From Cervus elaphus (Eukaryota; Chordata; Mammalia; Artiodactyla; Cervidae): a stretch of 64,000 bases of DNA. The notes under the pieces were generated by a model, which made no database searches, had not been told where the DNA came from, and saw only the letters and a list, made by a program, of their open reading frames with translations. A program made the translations under genes and the position numbers. How positions within the stretch are numbered: the stretch's first letter is position 1; the number at the start of each line of letters is the position of its first letter. Below are positions 45,431 through 57,600 of this stretch, piece by piece. The stretch spans positions 81,019,552 through 81,083,551 of the forward strand of contig NC_057815.1 in NCBI RefSeq assembly GCF_910594005.1, written 5' to 3'.

Positions 45431-46784
45431 ATGTCATTGTTTTAGGGTGGCTACACAGTACTAACTATAACTATTAATATGATTCCCAAACACTGTGTTT
45501 ACAGAGGACAGTTAAGATTCACCAATAATATTGAAATGGAAATTTCTGTCTTATGATAAATGGGGATTTAATTTAAAAAATACGAAAATGAGGAATATTT
45601 AATCCATTGGTTTTCCTATTTATGTAATTGGGTCAAGATGAGATTAGAAATAACAGGAGAAACAGATATTATTGGCACTAAATACTAAATATGTTTGAAG
45701 CTAGCCTTTTCAAAGAAACAGGAAAAACTCCCTACCTCCTAGAATTTCTTTATAAGGCAATGATTAATTTTCATACTTTAGAAATTTGTTTTGCTGGACT
45801 TTGCATCAAAGAGGGGGAAAATGATCAAACACTCGATCACCAATGAATACTTCTATAAAGCTGTGAAAGATAAAGAATAAATAAGTTCTAGGATCTGAGA
45901 GAGACACTGAATTTTTCATTATAAAATGCAGCTGATTAGTTTATCATCTCTCTTATTTCTAGATTTTAGAGAAGCATAATCGTGTGTGTATGTTATGTTG
46001 GGAGTTAATCAAAAGGAAGGAGAGCAGACGCTCACATACTTTTAATAATCCAAATTGCATCGTTTTCCCTGTGGGGCTCTTTAGACCATCTAATATTCAG
46101 TGCGCCGACCTTCCATGACACTGTGAAGTCGGCAGCTTCAAGTTACCTAATACTATTTGTAATCATCAGGCCTGTGTTGTGTCCCTTTCTCGTTGCATGG
46201 AGATTTACAAGCAGGAGGTAAGATCTAGTTATGCATATCAATTTGGAAATGATAGATGAAGCTGGGTCTCTTTCTTTTTATGAAGGAATGAAGTACATTT
46301 TGAGCAAAGGGAAGAAAGTGGAGAGGTTACCTTGTGTTTTTTGTCACTCATCTCTATTGAGCAAGATTATGTAATGATTTAAATACTATGCAGATTTTAC
46401 AAAGCGTGTGCATGTCAAATATGCAAATTTAGTTCACTGGAAGCTTTACAAAATCCTGTTAGTCTGATGTTAATATAGTGCGGATGAAACAGTGCCAACA
46501 TGGATAATGAAAGAGTATTTTTCTACAGAGCTGTGTATTCAAGGGGCCATTTAATAAATATTCCTCTTTATACTACTGTAAAGCATTGCAGAAATCTATG
46601 TTGCTTTGCCAAGTCTTTTGATTATGCCATATCTTTAATTTGGAAGATTTTATATTCCAAATGATGGAAAATATGTCAAAAACAATAATTAGAATTTGCC
46701 TCATTAAATACACTAAAAACTAAGGGAATTCAGTTGTTCTTATAACTGTTACTCCTTGAAGAAATACTTTGAGAAGTCAGAGAA
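45431..46784. other. Repeat-poor unique DNA
   Basis: No repeat family was recognised for about 1.3 kb. An octamer-like 'atgcaaat' is at 46421-46428. No coding signal. Confidence 0.5.
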
Positions 46785-46900
46785 TATGATAAGTACTGCA
46801 GTAGGTAAAAAACCAATCTGACATTGTCCCTGATCTCACAGTTAGTTTAATAAAGATGAGGGAGTATGATGGGCATTGATAGCCATAAAAGAAGGAAACA
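46785..46900 (-). repeat. L2-like relic
   Basis: 'tgtccctgatctcacagtta' and following bases resemble a reverse L2 3' end. Confidence 0.45.
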
Positions 46901-46929
46901 AGAGTGGACACCCTCCCCAGACTTCTGAT

Positions 46930-47262
46930 GGTCTTTCTTCTATTCTCAGGTCACTTCAGGCTGTTTTGCATACAATCTTAAAGCAGAAACGTTAATGTCT
47001 CAGCTTATTGGGACCCCTTCAATGGCTTTCCACCTCATTCAGAGTAAAATCCAAATGTCTGACAGAACATTCAACAACGCCATGTAATCTGACCTGTGGT
47101 TGCTTTTCCAGCCTCATTTCAGACCATTTCCCGCCCCCCTCCCCCCATTCTTTCCTCTTCAGTTACACTAGGTTCTTATTCCTTAAATACATCAACCAAA
47201 TTCTTGTCTCAGCCTGTAGTTCATTTTCCTCAGCTTTCCGCATAGCATCATTCTCTTGTTTT
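46930..47262 (+). repeat. L2 LINE relic, forward
   Basis: 'cagagtaaaatccaaatgtc', 'ccatgtaatctgacctgtgg' and 'tccagcctcatttcagacca' match, in order, the conserved region upstream of the L2 3' end. Confidence 0.7.
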
Positions 47263-47360
47263 CTATTTATTATACTTTATTCTTTTTTCCTTTCCTTTTT
47301 AAAAGAACTTTTTCTTTTATATAGGATTATAGCTGATTAAAAATGTTGTGATAGCTTCAG

Positions 47361-47566
47361 TGTTAGTTGCTCAGTCGTGTCCAACTCTTTGCAATCCAAT
47401 GAACTGTAGCCCTCTAGGCTTCTCTCTCTATGGGATTCTCCAGGCAAGATTACTGGGGTGGGTAACTATTCCCTTTTCCAGGGAATCTTCCCAACACAGG
47501 GATCAAACCTGCATCTCTTGCATTGCTGGCAGATTCTTTACTGTCTGAGCCACCAGAGAAATCCTG
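47361..47566 (-). mobile_element. Bov-tA SINE nested in L1
   Basis: 'gttgctcagtcgtgtccaac', 'cagggaatcttcccaacaca', and head 'tgagccaccagagaaatcc' on the right. Flanked by 'gtgatagcttcag' / 'gtgctagtttcag' (47348-47360 and 47567-47579, 11 of 13). Confidence 0.9.
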
Positions 47567-47988
47567 GTGCTAGTTTCAGGGGGCAGCAAAGGGGCTGAGC
47601 CATACATGTACAGATATAATTCTCCCCCAAACTTCCCTCCCATCCAGGCTGCCACATAGCATTGAGCAGATTTCCCTGTGCTATGCAGCAGGACCTCTGT
47701 TGATTATCAATTCAAATATGGCAGTATCTACATGTCAATCCCAGGCTCCCTAATTATCCCTTCCCCCATTCATACCCCCTGGCAACCATAAGCTGATTCT
47801 CTAAAAGTCTCTTTCTGTTTTATAAACAAGTTCACCTGTATAATTTCTTATTAGATTCTGCATCTGAAGGATGTCATGTGATATTTCTCCTTCTCTCTGA
47901 CTTGCTTTACTTAGTATGACTCTCTAGGTCTATCATGTTGCTGCAAATGGCATTATTTCATTCTTTTGAATAGCTGAGTATTATTCCT

Positions 47989-48014
47989 TTATATATATAT
48001 ATTATATATATATC

Positions 48015-48044
<30 letters not shown>
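47989..48044. repeat. (TA)n microsatellite
   Basis: Two TA runs joined by 'tcctttata', with about 22 bp uninterrupted in the second. Located within L1 sequence. Confidence 0.9.
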
Positions 48045-48045
<1 letters not shown>

Positions 48046-48115
48046 GCACATCTTTTTTACCCATTCCTCTGTTGAGCAACATTCTTTCTTAATTCATGTC
48101 TCTGTGTATTACCCC

Positions 48116-48959
48116 TGGACGGTGATTGTGTGGGCCGGACAAAGTCACGGTAGGTCATGCTCATATGCTCTTCTTTATTCTGAATTGATGGAATCAGTTT
48201 AAAATGGACATCTGTCAGAAAAATGTCACAAAAAGTAGTAGAGGAAAATGTTTATGTGCAGTTGGTTAGTTCTACCACTTGGGATGTATGAGTAGTCTAG
48301 GTATAGTGGGATAGATCTAGGCATCTGATTTTCAGTTATTTCTTGGTGCTAGGGATTGAAGCTCTTTCTCCTAGTGAAGAATGCTTTCTGGAGAACAGGA
48401 TGTGTACCTCAAAGGCCTGCTTAGTGACCCGTGTAGTGAGAAATGTTTTTTGTATAAATATATTGAGGGAGAGAGGGGGAAAGAGAAACATAGACAAACA
48501 GACACACATAGATTCTCAGTCTGTTCAGTCAATCTTAGTAATCTCAATAATATCAGATGGAAGTGATATATATATATATATATATATACTCACACATGTA
48601 TATATATTCTTTTCTTATAAAGTCATTATTCACTGAATACATACTTGATGAACACCCACTATGTCATCTACAGAATTGGTTAGTTATTGTGTGATGAGTC
48701 CCTACAGGTAGGAGTGAGCTCAGTTAAAATGCACTGAGGGCTTGCTTTGAGTTTGGAGCTCATTCTTTTAGGATTACAGCCATAACTCCCGTGTCAGAAA
48801 TATTCACATTTCAGTTACTGTTGATTTAGCACAGCTTGGAGTAGGTAAAATCCTTAAACAGAAATGAAAAGAAATCCATGTAAAACCATTATTGGTTTAC
48901 AAGAGAAGGTCAAATAATTTAAGCATTCAAGAGATGATATTGTATTAATCACAATGACT
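48116..48959. other. Unique DNA with a (TA)n run
   Basis: A (TA)n microsatellite lies at about 48566-48589. No coding signal otherwise. Confidence 0.5.
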
Positions 48960-49175
48960 ATGAAGGCAGTGGTGATGGTAGTGATAATAATGAAAACATA
49001 TGAAGTCTTCAGTATGTCCTATGGACTTGTAAACACAGACTACTTAATTTTCAAACAGTTTTCATCATGGTCCCTGTTTTACTGATGAGAAACAAAGAAC
49101 AGAGAAGTTAAATAGTTCCACTAGCATTGCACAGCTAATGTTGACTAGAGCTAGGACTGGGATTAAGGAAATCTC
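48960..49175 (-). repeat. MIR SINE relic
   Basis: 'gttttactgatgagaaacaa', 'gaacagagaagttaaatagt' and 'ctagcattgcacagctaatg' match a reverse MIR. Confidence 0.7.
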
Positions 49176-50312
49176 TCTTCAGATTCCAGGAATTCTGACA
49201 AGGAGATTTATTCTGGGTTGTCAAATTGATAGTACATTTATAAAGTTAAGAGAAGTTGAAATATATAGAACACATTTTTGATAGAGATTTTTACCCTTGT
49301 CTCTGTTTTATATTTCCCATAGTTTAGCTAGGGGAACTCTTAATTACTGATTTTATAGGAAATCATGGTGATGAGGAGAAAGGTGAAAGGAGGAGAAATG
49401 ATTAGCTGACCTGTGTGTCATCCCCAGTTCCCACGAATTTCTGAAGTCTAAGGAAAAGAATTCTTATTTGAACTAGCTGAATTTGAGCAAATCACTCTGG
49501 GAACTGATCCTGAAAGATAGTGTCCATCATTCTCAGAGACAGAGGAACTGATGCCATTCGACATATTTCTTGCATGTTCCGAGTCCTCATACCTGTCAAG
49601 ATGTTGAAAGACATCAAAGTAGTTTTCAAATATTCAAAACCTGGGCCTGGGGGGAAGACTCTTGAGTCTCACCATTTGAAAAGAAATACATTGCGTCAAG
49701 TGTTTACCACTCCAACCCTCCCTTTAAATTGGTGTGTCAGATACTCCAGAGAGGGTGGATCCTTCATGTGGGTTTCCGGTGATAGGAAAGAAGGAGCGTT
49801 TGAGACCTGCCGCACAGAGAAGGGGAGAGCCCCACTCCACAGATCAGTGTCAGGACTAAAAGGAAACAAGGAGGAGCTGGCAGAATGATCATATTTTTCG
49901 TGAATTTGTTCAGTTCCCACTTTCCTTACAGCAGATGCCTTCAACTTGAAGTTACATCAGGTATTTCGCAAAACAAGAGTTAGACGTGTTGACAGTGACT
50001 CCCAAGCAATTTTACCAGATGAAGTTCTCTAAATGATTTTGTTTTTAAAACATACTATTGCATTTTCACCTTGTGAATGAGCCAGATATCACGAATGTAT
50101 GCAGACTCAAGCACAGAGCACATGCACACTGCTGTTTTCAGTCATACTCCTCAAAGTGACTGTATGCTTGCAGTTTGGATTTTATCCTTGCAGTTTATTT
50201 TCTACATTTTGCATACCTGTGCATGTGCATGAACACATATTACAAAATAGCAGTTTTGTGAGCACTTTAGAAAAAATTAACTGTGTGTCTTAGATTATCT
50301 TTCCATGTCATT
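49176..50312. other. Unique DNA, one unassigned 122-codon open frame
   Basis: The plus-strand frame 49520-49888 is not in a recognised repeat but shows no domain, signal peptide or flanking splice logic, and a shorter frame overlaps it in reverse. I treat it as chance. Confidence 0.45.
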
Positions 50313-50323
50313 CTTATTAAAGG

Positions 50324-50532
50324 CCTTCCCTGGTGGCTCAGACGGTAAAGTGCCTGTCTGCAATGCAGGAGACCCGGGTTCGATCCCCGGGTCCGGAAGA
50401 TCCCCTGGAGAAGGAAGTGGCAACCCACTCTAGTACTCTTGCCTGGAAAATCCCGTGAACAGAGGAGCCTGGTAGGCTACAGTCCATGGGGTTGCAAAGA
50501 GTTGGACACGACTGAGCAACTTTACTTTTTCA
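50324..50532 (+). mobile_element. Bov-tA SINE, well preserved
   Basis: Near-consensus element. Head 'ccttccctggtggctcagac', intact B-box-like 'gggttcgatccccgggtc', end 'gactgagcaactttactttt'. Flanked by 'cttattaaagg' / 'cttgttaaagg' (50313-50323 and 50533-50543, 10 of 11). Confidence 0.95.
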
Positions 50533-50543
50533 CTTGTTAAAGG

Positions 50544-51059
50544 TAGATGGAGTGTCAAGATAAATATGCCACCTAATTTAAGCAATTACCTATTAATGAA
50601 TATTTAATACGTTTTCAATTTTTGTTTTTGTTGTTCATGCTTTTATTCTTAAACACAGTGATATAGAAACTTCACTTCTGGCCATGTTTGGATAACTGGT
50701 TTCCAACTTACGCTCTTGCCACAAGCAACTATAAAATGCACAAGGTTTATGAGACAGTTCTGTTCAGACATTAGACCACAGGCAGTGTTAAGACAGTGAT
50801 CCTTGGGAGATGATCCCTCCGTGTTCCTAAACTTAATGCCAAGGGCACTGTCCAGAATACGGGGTAGTGGGCCAGATCCCAGAAGAACAAGGAGCTCTTG
50901 CTGAATTGAGAAATTCTAGGGTGCCGAGGCAGCTGGATTGTGGAAGGAAGGGAAGTTGACTGGAAGAAGCTGTGCATGGAAACAGGGCTCAGATGTCCGA
51001 TGAGTTCTCTGAGGGTCACTGACCAAGTGCCAAGCTAGTAGACACAGGACCTGATGGAG
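50544..51059. other. Unique DNA
   Basis: No repeat or coding signal was recognised. Confidence 0.5.
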
Positions 51060-51180
51060 AGTGTCTGCGGTGGGACTAGGGGCGGAGCGGTGATGTTAGG
51101 GCGGGGACGTGTGGGCCGGGGGCCATGGGGTCCCACCCAGCCACCATGGGGAAGCCTTGCTGGCTGAGCACCACAGACCT
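51060..51180. other. Short G-rich, CpG-containing patch
   Basis: About six CpG sites occur within 70 bp in otherwise CpG-poor DNA. A canonical G-quadruplex pattern with four G-runs (loops of 1, 6 and 2 bases) spans 51099-51122. No promoter elements or exon were recognised. Confidence 0.7.
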
Positions 51181-51722
51181 CCATTAAGACCCCAGAAAGG
51201 ATACACTTTAATCAATAAAGACCAAATCACTGAGTATACTCCAAGAATAAAAGCAGTAGAGCAGCATGAACAATAACAGAACCACAACCATCTGCCAGTG
51301 ACTTTGCTCTGACAAGAAGATCAAAAGTCAATGTCCTCGGAAGAAAAACAACATAATCCAGACACCGTATGATGTGTCACCCACAATTTTCAGCATAAAA
51401 ACGTTGTTATTCAAGACATGTAAAGAAGAAAGGAAGTTTCATGCATTATCAGAAAGCGTTCAATATAAATAGGCCTTGAAATGACCCAGCTGTTGATCAG
51501 ATGTGGATTTTAAAGCACATTACAAATATGTTCAAGGACTTGCATAAACAGATGTATACATTGTGTCAGTAGAGAGGAAATCTTAGCAATGACCTGGAAA
51601 TTATTTTTAGAAAAAGAACTATTTAGTGCTGAATTAAAAGTAAGTCAATAGAAATTATCCAGCCTGTGGAACAGAGAGCAGAAATTTGGGGACAATAAAT
51701 GAATAATGCTGTGTGGAACGGT
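51181..51722. other. Unique DNA
   Basis: No repeat or coding signal was recognised. Confidence 0.5.
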
Positions 51723-51734
51723 ATAATGTTGTCT

Positions 51735-52008
51735 GCTGCTGCTGCTAAGTCGCTTCAGTCGTGTCCGACTCTGTGCGACCCCATAGACAGCAGCCCACCA
51801 GGCTCCCCTGTCCCTGGGATTCTCCAGGCAAGAACACTGGAGTGGGTTGCCATTTCCTTCTGCAATACATGGAAGTGAAAAGTGAAAGTGAAGTCGCTCA
51901 GTCGTGTCTGACTCTTCGTGACCCCATGGACTGCAGCCCACCAGGCTCCTCTGCCCATGGGATTTTCCAGGCAAGAGGACTGGAGTGGGTTGCCATTGCC
52001 TTCTCCAC
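51735..52008 (-). mobile_element. BOV-A2 SINE, full dimer, perfect 12-bp TSD
   Basis: Two BovA monomers in reverse joined by 'gtgaaaagtgaaagtgaagt'. The left end reads 'gctgctgctgctaagtcgct' and the right end 'gggttgccattgccttctcc'. Flanked by a perfect 'ataatgttgtct' at 51723-51734 and 52009-52020. Low divergence indicates a recent insertion. Confidence 0.97.
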
Positions 52009-52020
52009 ATAATGTTGTCT

Positions 52021-52794
52021 AGAATACTGTAATTGGAATTCTAGCCTGAGAGAGGAGAGAGAGGGGAAAGGAAATGAAGAAGTGCCCCCAAGAGTCCCAA
52101 AACTTGAAAATATTGACCCTCGGAGACGAAAATATCAGAAAAAAATCCCAAGCAGGATAAATACAATTAAAAGAAAATCACACCTAGGGTGAAATATGTG
52201 ACAATAAAATACTTTTAAAATATTCAATTTTGTCAAAATATTTTAATATTTCTCTAAGTGCAGTGAAACTATGATTAAATTCTTTGATTCTGCTCATTTT
52301 GCAGAGGTATCTGTGGGAAGCAATTCACTCTGTATAAAGAGACAACATACCTGTAAAATGCATTTTTGTCGGTCAAATGTCAGTAGGTCTGAGTGATTCC
52401 AAGTCTGTTAAGGATTGTTGTTTGCTGGGCAGTTGAAAACAAAAACCTGAGGTTAGAATATCTGGCTATTAACTGAAAGCCATGCCTTGTGAATTAAAAA
52501 AACACCATAGACAGAGAAATATACATCTAGCAGCTTTAAGTATAAATGCCCGAAAAAAGCCTGTTAAAAATGGTAAGATGAATTTAGTTTTTCAAATGAC
52601 ATTATTTTTGAACTCTAAAATGGAAAGGTAGCCAACTAATTTTGCAGTGGCAGTGATATAATTGTGGAAAGTTGCTCAGTCATTGGCACATCAAGCATTA
52701 TGCTCATAATCTCTTTTTATTTCTCTGTTGAAATTCCTAATATGTATACAGTGGGCCTTAGATTGTTGCCCTTGGAAAATAACCACTTAAAAAA
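52021..52794. other. Unique DNA
   Basis: No repeat or coding signal was recognised. Confidence 0.5.
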
Positions 52795-53740
52795 TTATTT
52801 GTTGTTAACTGGAGAGTGATTGCTTTACAACATTGAGTTGGTTTCTGCCATATATCATTGTGAATCAGCCATAGGTATACATATGTCCCCTTCCTCCTGA
52901 GCCTCCCTTCCACTTCTCACCCCATCCTACCCTCTAGGTTTTCACAGAGCACCAGATTTGAGCACCCTGCCTCATGCAGTAAATTTCCACCAGCTATCTA
53001 ATTTTACATACGGCAATGTATATGTTTCAGTGCTACTCCTGTATTTCATCCTACCCTCTCCTTCCCCCTCTGTGTTCACAGTCTGTTTTCTATGTCTGTG
53101 TCTCATTCAGTTCAGTTCAGTTACTCAGTCATGTCCGACTCTTTGTGACCCCATGAACCGCAGCACACCAGGCCTCCCTGTCCATCACCAACTCCCGGAG
53201 TCCACCCAAACTCATATCCATTGAGTTGGTGATGCCATCCAACCATCTCGTCCTCTGTCGTCCCCTTCTCTTCCTGCCCTCAATCTTTCCCAGCATCACA
53301 GTCTTCTCAAATGAGTCAGCTCTTTGCATAAGGTGGCCAAAATATTGGAGTTTCAGCTTCAACATCAGTCCCACCAATAAACACCCAGGACTGATCTCCT
53401 TTAAGATGGACTGGTTGGATCTCCTTGCAGTCCAAGGGTGTCTCTATTACTACGCTGCAAATAAGTTTCATCAGTACCATATTTCTAGATTCCATATGCA
53501 TTGGTTAATATATGATATTTGTCTTTCTCTCCCTGACTTATTTCAGTCTATATAACAGGCTCTGGGTTCATCCACCTTTCTAGAACTGAGTCAAATGCAT
53601 TCCTTTGAACTGCTAATATTGTACGGTGTTATGTACCACATTTCTTTATCCATTCATTTGTCACTGGGCATCTGTCACAATTTGCTTCCATGTCCTAGCT
53701 ATTGTAAATAGTGCTACAATGAACAGTAGGGTCTTTTTCA
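52795..53740 (-). mobile_element. Ruminant L1 3' part split by a BovB insertion
   Basis: 'gattgctttacaacattgag', 'gaatcagccataggtataca' and 'cagtctgttttctatgtctg' precede the BovB. 'ctattactacgctgcaaata', 'ccatatgcattggttaatat' and 'atagtgctacaatgaacagt' follow it. Reverse orientation, no intact frame. Confidence 0.85.
53105..53437 (-). mobile_element. BovB 3' end nested in L1
   Basis: Reverse BovB 3' end from 'cattcagttcagttcagtta' to 'ctccttgcagtccaagg'. The encoded fragment includes MLKLKLQYFGHLM. The 'gtgtctc' at 53098-53104 and 53438-53444 flank it as a short target duplication, and L1 sequence continues across. Confidence 0.9.
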
Positions 53741-54928
53741 GTTATGCAAAAATAACCACTTTTTAAATGGTATCCATGTTTTTATTTTCTGTGCACCATT
53801 TTACTGTCTTGAGACACGGAATTCAGTGTAGTAATTCTTTCTTTAGCTTTGTGTAATCTGTTCTTTAGCCTACACACTGAGCTTTTATTGCCAATTACTC
53901 TATTTTACATTTATGGAAATTTTATTTCATTCCTCTGTAAAACTGTACCTGTTCTGGTTAATAGTATTTGGTTACTTGATTTTGTTTTCTTTTTCTTATT
54001 TTATGTCTCTAATTATGCTAAATATTTTAAAATAGTTTCATTCAAGGTATTCTATTATTTTAAGTACTTTTCCTGAATGTTTGCATTATTCCCTATCACT
54101 TATGAAAATTCATTTATTCATGTAGTTTGTAATTATTTTCTTTTGAGCTCAGAGCTCCTGAGAGTTTTATCCTTTCTAGGAGTCCCGTGAGCTTTTGGCT
54201 ATGAAAGTGTTTCTGTAGAAACAGCTTCTTATTTCAATCAGATCAATATAAGTTTTTACGGTTTGATACCCGGTTTTGTCAATTTCTCAGTGATATTTTT
54301 CTCTCAATTCATAGTGTACATTTGTACCTCACATCCACATGCAGCATTTGGCTGTGTGTTTTTATCTGAGTTCTAGAAAAAGCAAAGATTGTGGAAGACT
54401 TGGAAGAAGGCTGACATGCTTTTATTTTAAAGGGAGTGTAATTAAAGAGAGTCAGCATGGGGGATAATGGGAGTAAAGCAGGGCAGAAGAGTCAGTGTGA
54501 AGATGGCCACTGCTAAGTATAATGGATAGCTTCATCCTTGGGGTCATGCCTCTGAGCAGCCTTGTAAGTTGCCTATCAGTAGCATCCATGTAAGTGTGTC
54601 TGTGGTAGGGCCAGGAGGGAGAGAGTTTGAAAGAAAGAGAAGGAGGACTTTTCTGCTGGATCCATTGGATTCTATCTCTCATTGGTCATAAAGTTCAGCC
54701 CATGTGTTTGCACTTACCTGCACTTTGAATTTGCGTATGCATGAGTACCCAGAAGGATTCTAAAGCTCCCTATGCCTCACAGGTTTAACAAGGAAAACCC
54801 AGGACAGAGGCATCATGAAAGAGGTATGGTAACAGAGGTATTGTGTGGTCAGGAGGTGAGGCTCAGTTAGGTTCCGTCCCAGTGCTCGGGAGCTACCAGG
54901 AATACCAGTGCCTTGATCATTTTGACCC
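53741..54928. other. Unique DNA
   Basis: No repeat or coding signal was recognised. Confidence 0.5.
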
Positions 54929-54944
54929 AAAGATTCTCATAATA

Positions 54945-55121
54945 GGGACTTCCCTGGTGGTCCAGTGGTTAAGAACCCGCCTTCCAGTACAGGGGATGGG
55001 GGTTTGATCCCTGATTGGGGAACTTGGATTCCACATGCAGCAGGACAGCTACTGAGCCCTCATGTTCCTTGCACCATAAGGCTTTATGCAGCCAAATAAA
55101 TAAATACTGAAGAGAAAAAAA
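54945..55121 (+). mobile_element. CHR-type artiodactyl SINE with likely TSD
   Basis: Head 'gggacttccctggtggtcca', 'gatccctgattggggaactt', and tail 'gcagccaaataaataaatac' plus poly(A). Flanked by 'aaagattctcataata' / 'aaagattttcttgata' (54929-54944 and 55122-55137, 13 of 16). Confidence 0.9.
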
Positions 55122-55137
55122 AAAGATTTTCTTGATA

Positions 55138-56782
55138 GCCTAGATTCTGGCCCTTATGAAGAGTGCGGGTAATAATAGATCTGATTTGATCAGCAGACAA
55201 GTGTGTGATTCTGGGGATTATGTAATGCAGTTTAGTTTCTTGTGGTTTTATTTCCCTGTTTAGTACATTTTTATTTTCTTTTTCTCTTGATAGCTGATAA
55301 ATTTCCTCAGTAATACGTGACTGGGTCGACACACGTAATTTTAGGTATTCTCTCACCCAATCTCTAATAGACACATGCCCTGGCTCTGAGGATAATGTCA
55401 TCTGGGTATTTTGATTATTTTTAACACATCCAGTATGGGTACTTAAAAAGTTATCTTAAGGAGCATACGTGTATATTCCAGACAATGTTATTTATTTAAG
55501 AAAAATTTTTACCTCACTTTTCATATTTAAAAGTTTTGCAATGTTTCCTTCATGTGAGCCTTATTGCAACTACATCTGCTTCTGCTTTGTCAGAATTGGA
55601 ATGCTTCCACAACTATATAAATCCTACAGTTCCCAACACTGTGAACTGAAAAAGTATGATTTTCCCTTTCTCATTAGCATAGGCACAAGTACATTTTATA
55701 AGGTTTTAAAGTGTGAATCAGCTAAATTAATATTAAAATATTTAAAATAGTATAGCTGATGGGGAGATATGACAAACATTTTAGTAATTACTTCTTTTGA
55801 CTCTCCTTGTTATGGCAGAGACTATAACTAGGAGACAGCTAGAAAATACAGAAAAGTGCTAAATTATCATACAGCTAAGGTTAAAACAAAGTAGGAGTAG
55901 ATTGATTGACCTTCATATAAGAACAATGAAGTGATTTCCTCGCTAATTGCCTCTTCCTGTCCCTCACATCAGAATTGGTTCTATAAACTTTGCAGTTCAT
56001 TAGAGTTCTTTGTGTTTTTCTTTTTCTCCTTATTTAAACACATAGATGGCATTGCAAGGTAGCCCCAGGGAGAAGTTCTTCCATTGGTCATCCGGGGTGA
56101 ACAAGCAATTACAACTAATAAATACCAGATTATTATGCTTTACAGAAACAGCTGCCCTCTGAGAAGTTATGGCTGGATATGTTTAGGCAGCAAAGGACTT
56201 AAAAATCTATGGGCAACAATTAAAAGTAAGAAAATATTTCCTGAGTGGAGAACTGTGGCAGGAAGACATATTCAGAATGCACACCTGAATTAAAATTCTT
56301 AAAAGAATAACTGAAAGGAAATGAATCTTGTTGGTTTAGCACCTATGGCTAAGGTTTGTCTCACTTGTGGAGTTGTTTGCAAGTTGAGATGAAGCTTTCC
56401 TGTTTCACCCGTTCTTTCTTACTCCTCTTGCCAAAGTCTCGCAGAATCTTTCACCATCAAGTTTAATCACAAAGGAATGAAGGAGAAAATCAGTTTGTTT
56501 TATGATTTGTTTGGCTGGACTTGAAAATTTGCTCAATAGCTTTTAATTGCAAAAAAAGGGCAAAGAGAAAGGAGCAAACAACCAAGAATATTCAACCTGA
56601 AAGAATTCATACAGCATTATATGAGAAAAAATGGGTCATCTTTGTGGAACTGTATTTATGGACCAGAAGTTTGCCCCTTAAACGGAAAAAAAATTAACAC
56701 TTTAAATTTGGCTGCAAAGCTATCGCACATTTCTGTCCTGAACAGATAACTACATAAATGAGTTTTCAACAGTGTCAAATAT
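55138..56782. other. Unique DNA
   Basis: No repeat or coding signal was recognised over 1.6 kb. Confidence 0.5.
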
Positions 56783-56783
56783 A

Positions 56784-56863
56784 TTGGGTTGGTCAAAAAG
56801 TTTGTTTGGGTTTTTCTGTAAGATATAATGGAAAAGCCTGAATGAACTTTTGGGCCAACATGA
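56784..56863. mobile_element. Mariner-type MITE with terminal inverted repeats
   Basis: An 80-bp palindromic element. The left end 'ttgggttggtcaaaaagttt' is mirrored by the right end 'gaacttttgggccaaca', with TA on both sides as expected for mariner target sites. It has no transposase and depends on a mariner source. Confidence 0.85.
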
Positions 56864-57029
56864 TACATAACTCTCCTGAACCATATGCTTAAAAATGATT
56901 GAGATGGTGACTTTTATATTACATGTATTTTACTGCAATTAAAACTTTAAAAAGCATTGTCACATATTTGTTCTGTAGTTTTTAAGGGTCAGAAATGCAG
57001 AAGCAATTTAGCTGAGGGTTTCTGGCTCT

Positions 57030-57600
57030 AGGTCTCATAAGAGTTTGCAATCAAGCTATTCACTTAGTCTGCAGTTGTTCACAAACTTGACCTAGGCTGG
57101 AGGATCCATTTGCAAGATAACTCAATTTTAAGGTTACTGACAGGAGACCTCAGCTTCTTGCTGACTTTTGGTCAAAGGACTCAGTTTCCCACTGCTTGGC
57201 CTTTTTACAGGTCTTTCACACGGCATGACGCTGACTCCCTCCAGAGCAAGAGATTCAAGAGTGATATAATTCTGGCCAATGGGACCTAAGTCCTTTGTGC
57301 TATACATCTGCGTTTTTTAGAGTCAATATCTGTGTACCCTTTACCTTTCTATCTTTGTGTCTTCCTTCCTCCTTGTCCCTATGTCAAAATGCTACTTCCC
57401 TCGATCAGGAGATAGAGGTTGTAAAGGATACAACAACAGGATAGAAGGATTCTGGTTCCTTGTTGCAGTTAACCACCATGTCAATTATGGTCGACTTTCT
57501 CAGAGTTTTATATAGGAGGGAATAAACTTCAGTCTTGCTTAACCTTTGCTAGTTTCTGGATTTCTGTCAGTGACAGCTAAATATAATTCTAACTGATATA
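57030..57600. repeat. Ancient LTR-type repeat remnants, family uncertain
   Basis: 57040-57255 ('ctggaggatccatttgcaag', 'gacctcagcttcttgctgac') and 57480-57600 ('ggaataaacttcagtcttgc', 'aattctaactgatataactg') look like parts of old mammalian LTR-type repeats, the second containing an AATAAA. They may be separate elements. Confidence 0.35.

Larger units (their letters stand above)
47265..48115 (-). mobile_element. L1 3' part split by a SINE and a TA microsatellite
   Basis: 'tataggattatagctgatta' at the left and 'ctagtttcagggggcagcaa', 'catagcattgagcagatttc' and 'taggtctatcatgttgctgc' to the right are reverse L1 3' UTR. A SINE interrupts it at 47361-47566. A (TA)n run lies at about 47989-48044. 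Confidence 0.8.

Noticed and set aside
49520..49888. 122-codon open frame outside recognised repeats
   Set aside because: No recognisable domain, no signal or membrane segment, an overlapping reverse frame, and no splice or promoter context. The length is within chance expectation for a 64-kb window.
50324..50410. tRNA-like sequence with an intact B-box
   Set aside because: It is the tRNA-derived head of a Bov-tA SINE. It lacks a foldable full cloverleaf and continues directly into the SINE body.
51096..51287. 63-codon reverse frame and possible CpG-island exon at the G-rich patch
   Set aside because: Too short, no domain, no donor site logic. Kept only as a composition anomaly.
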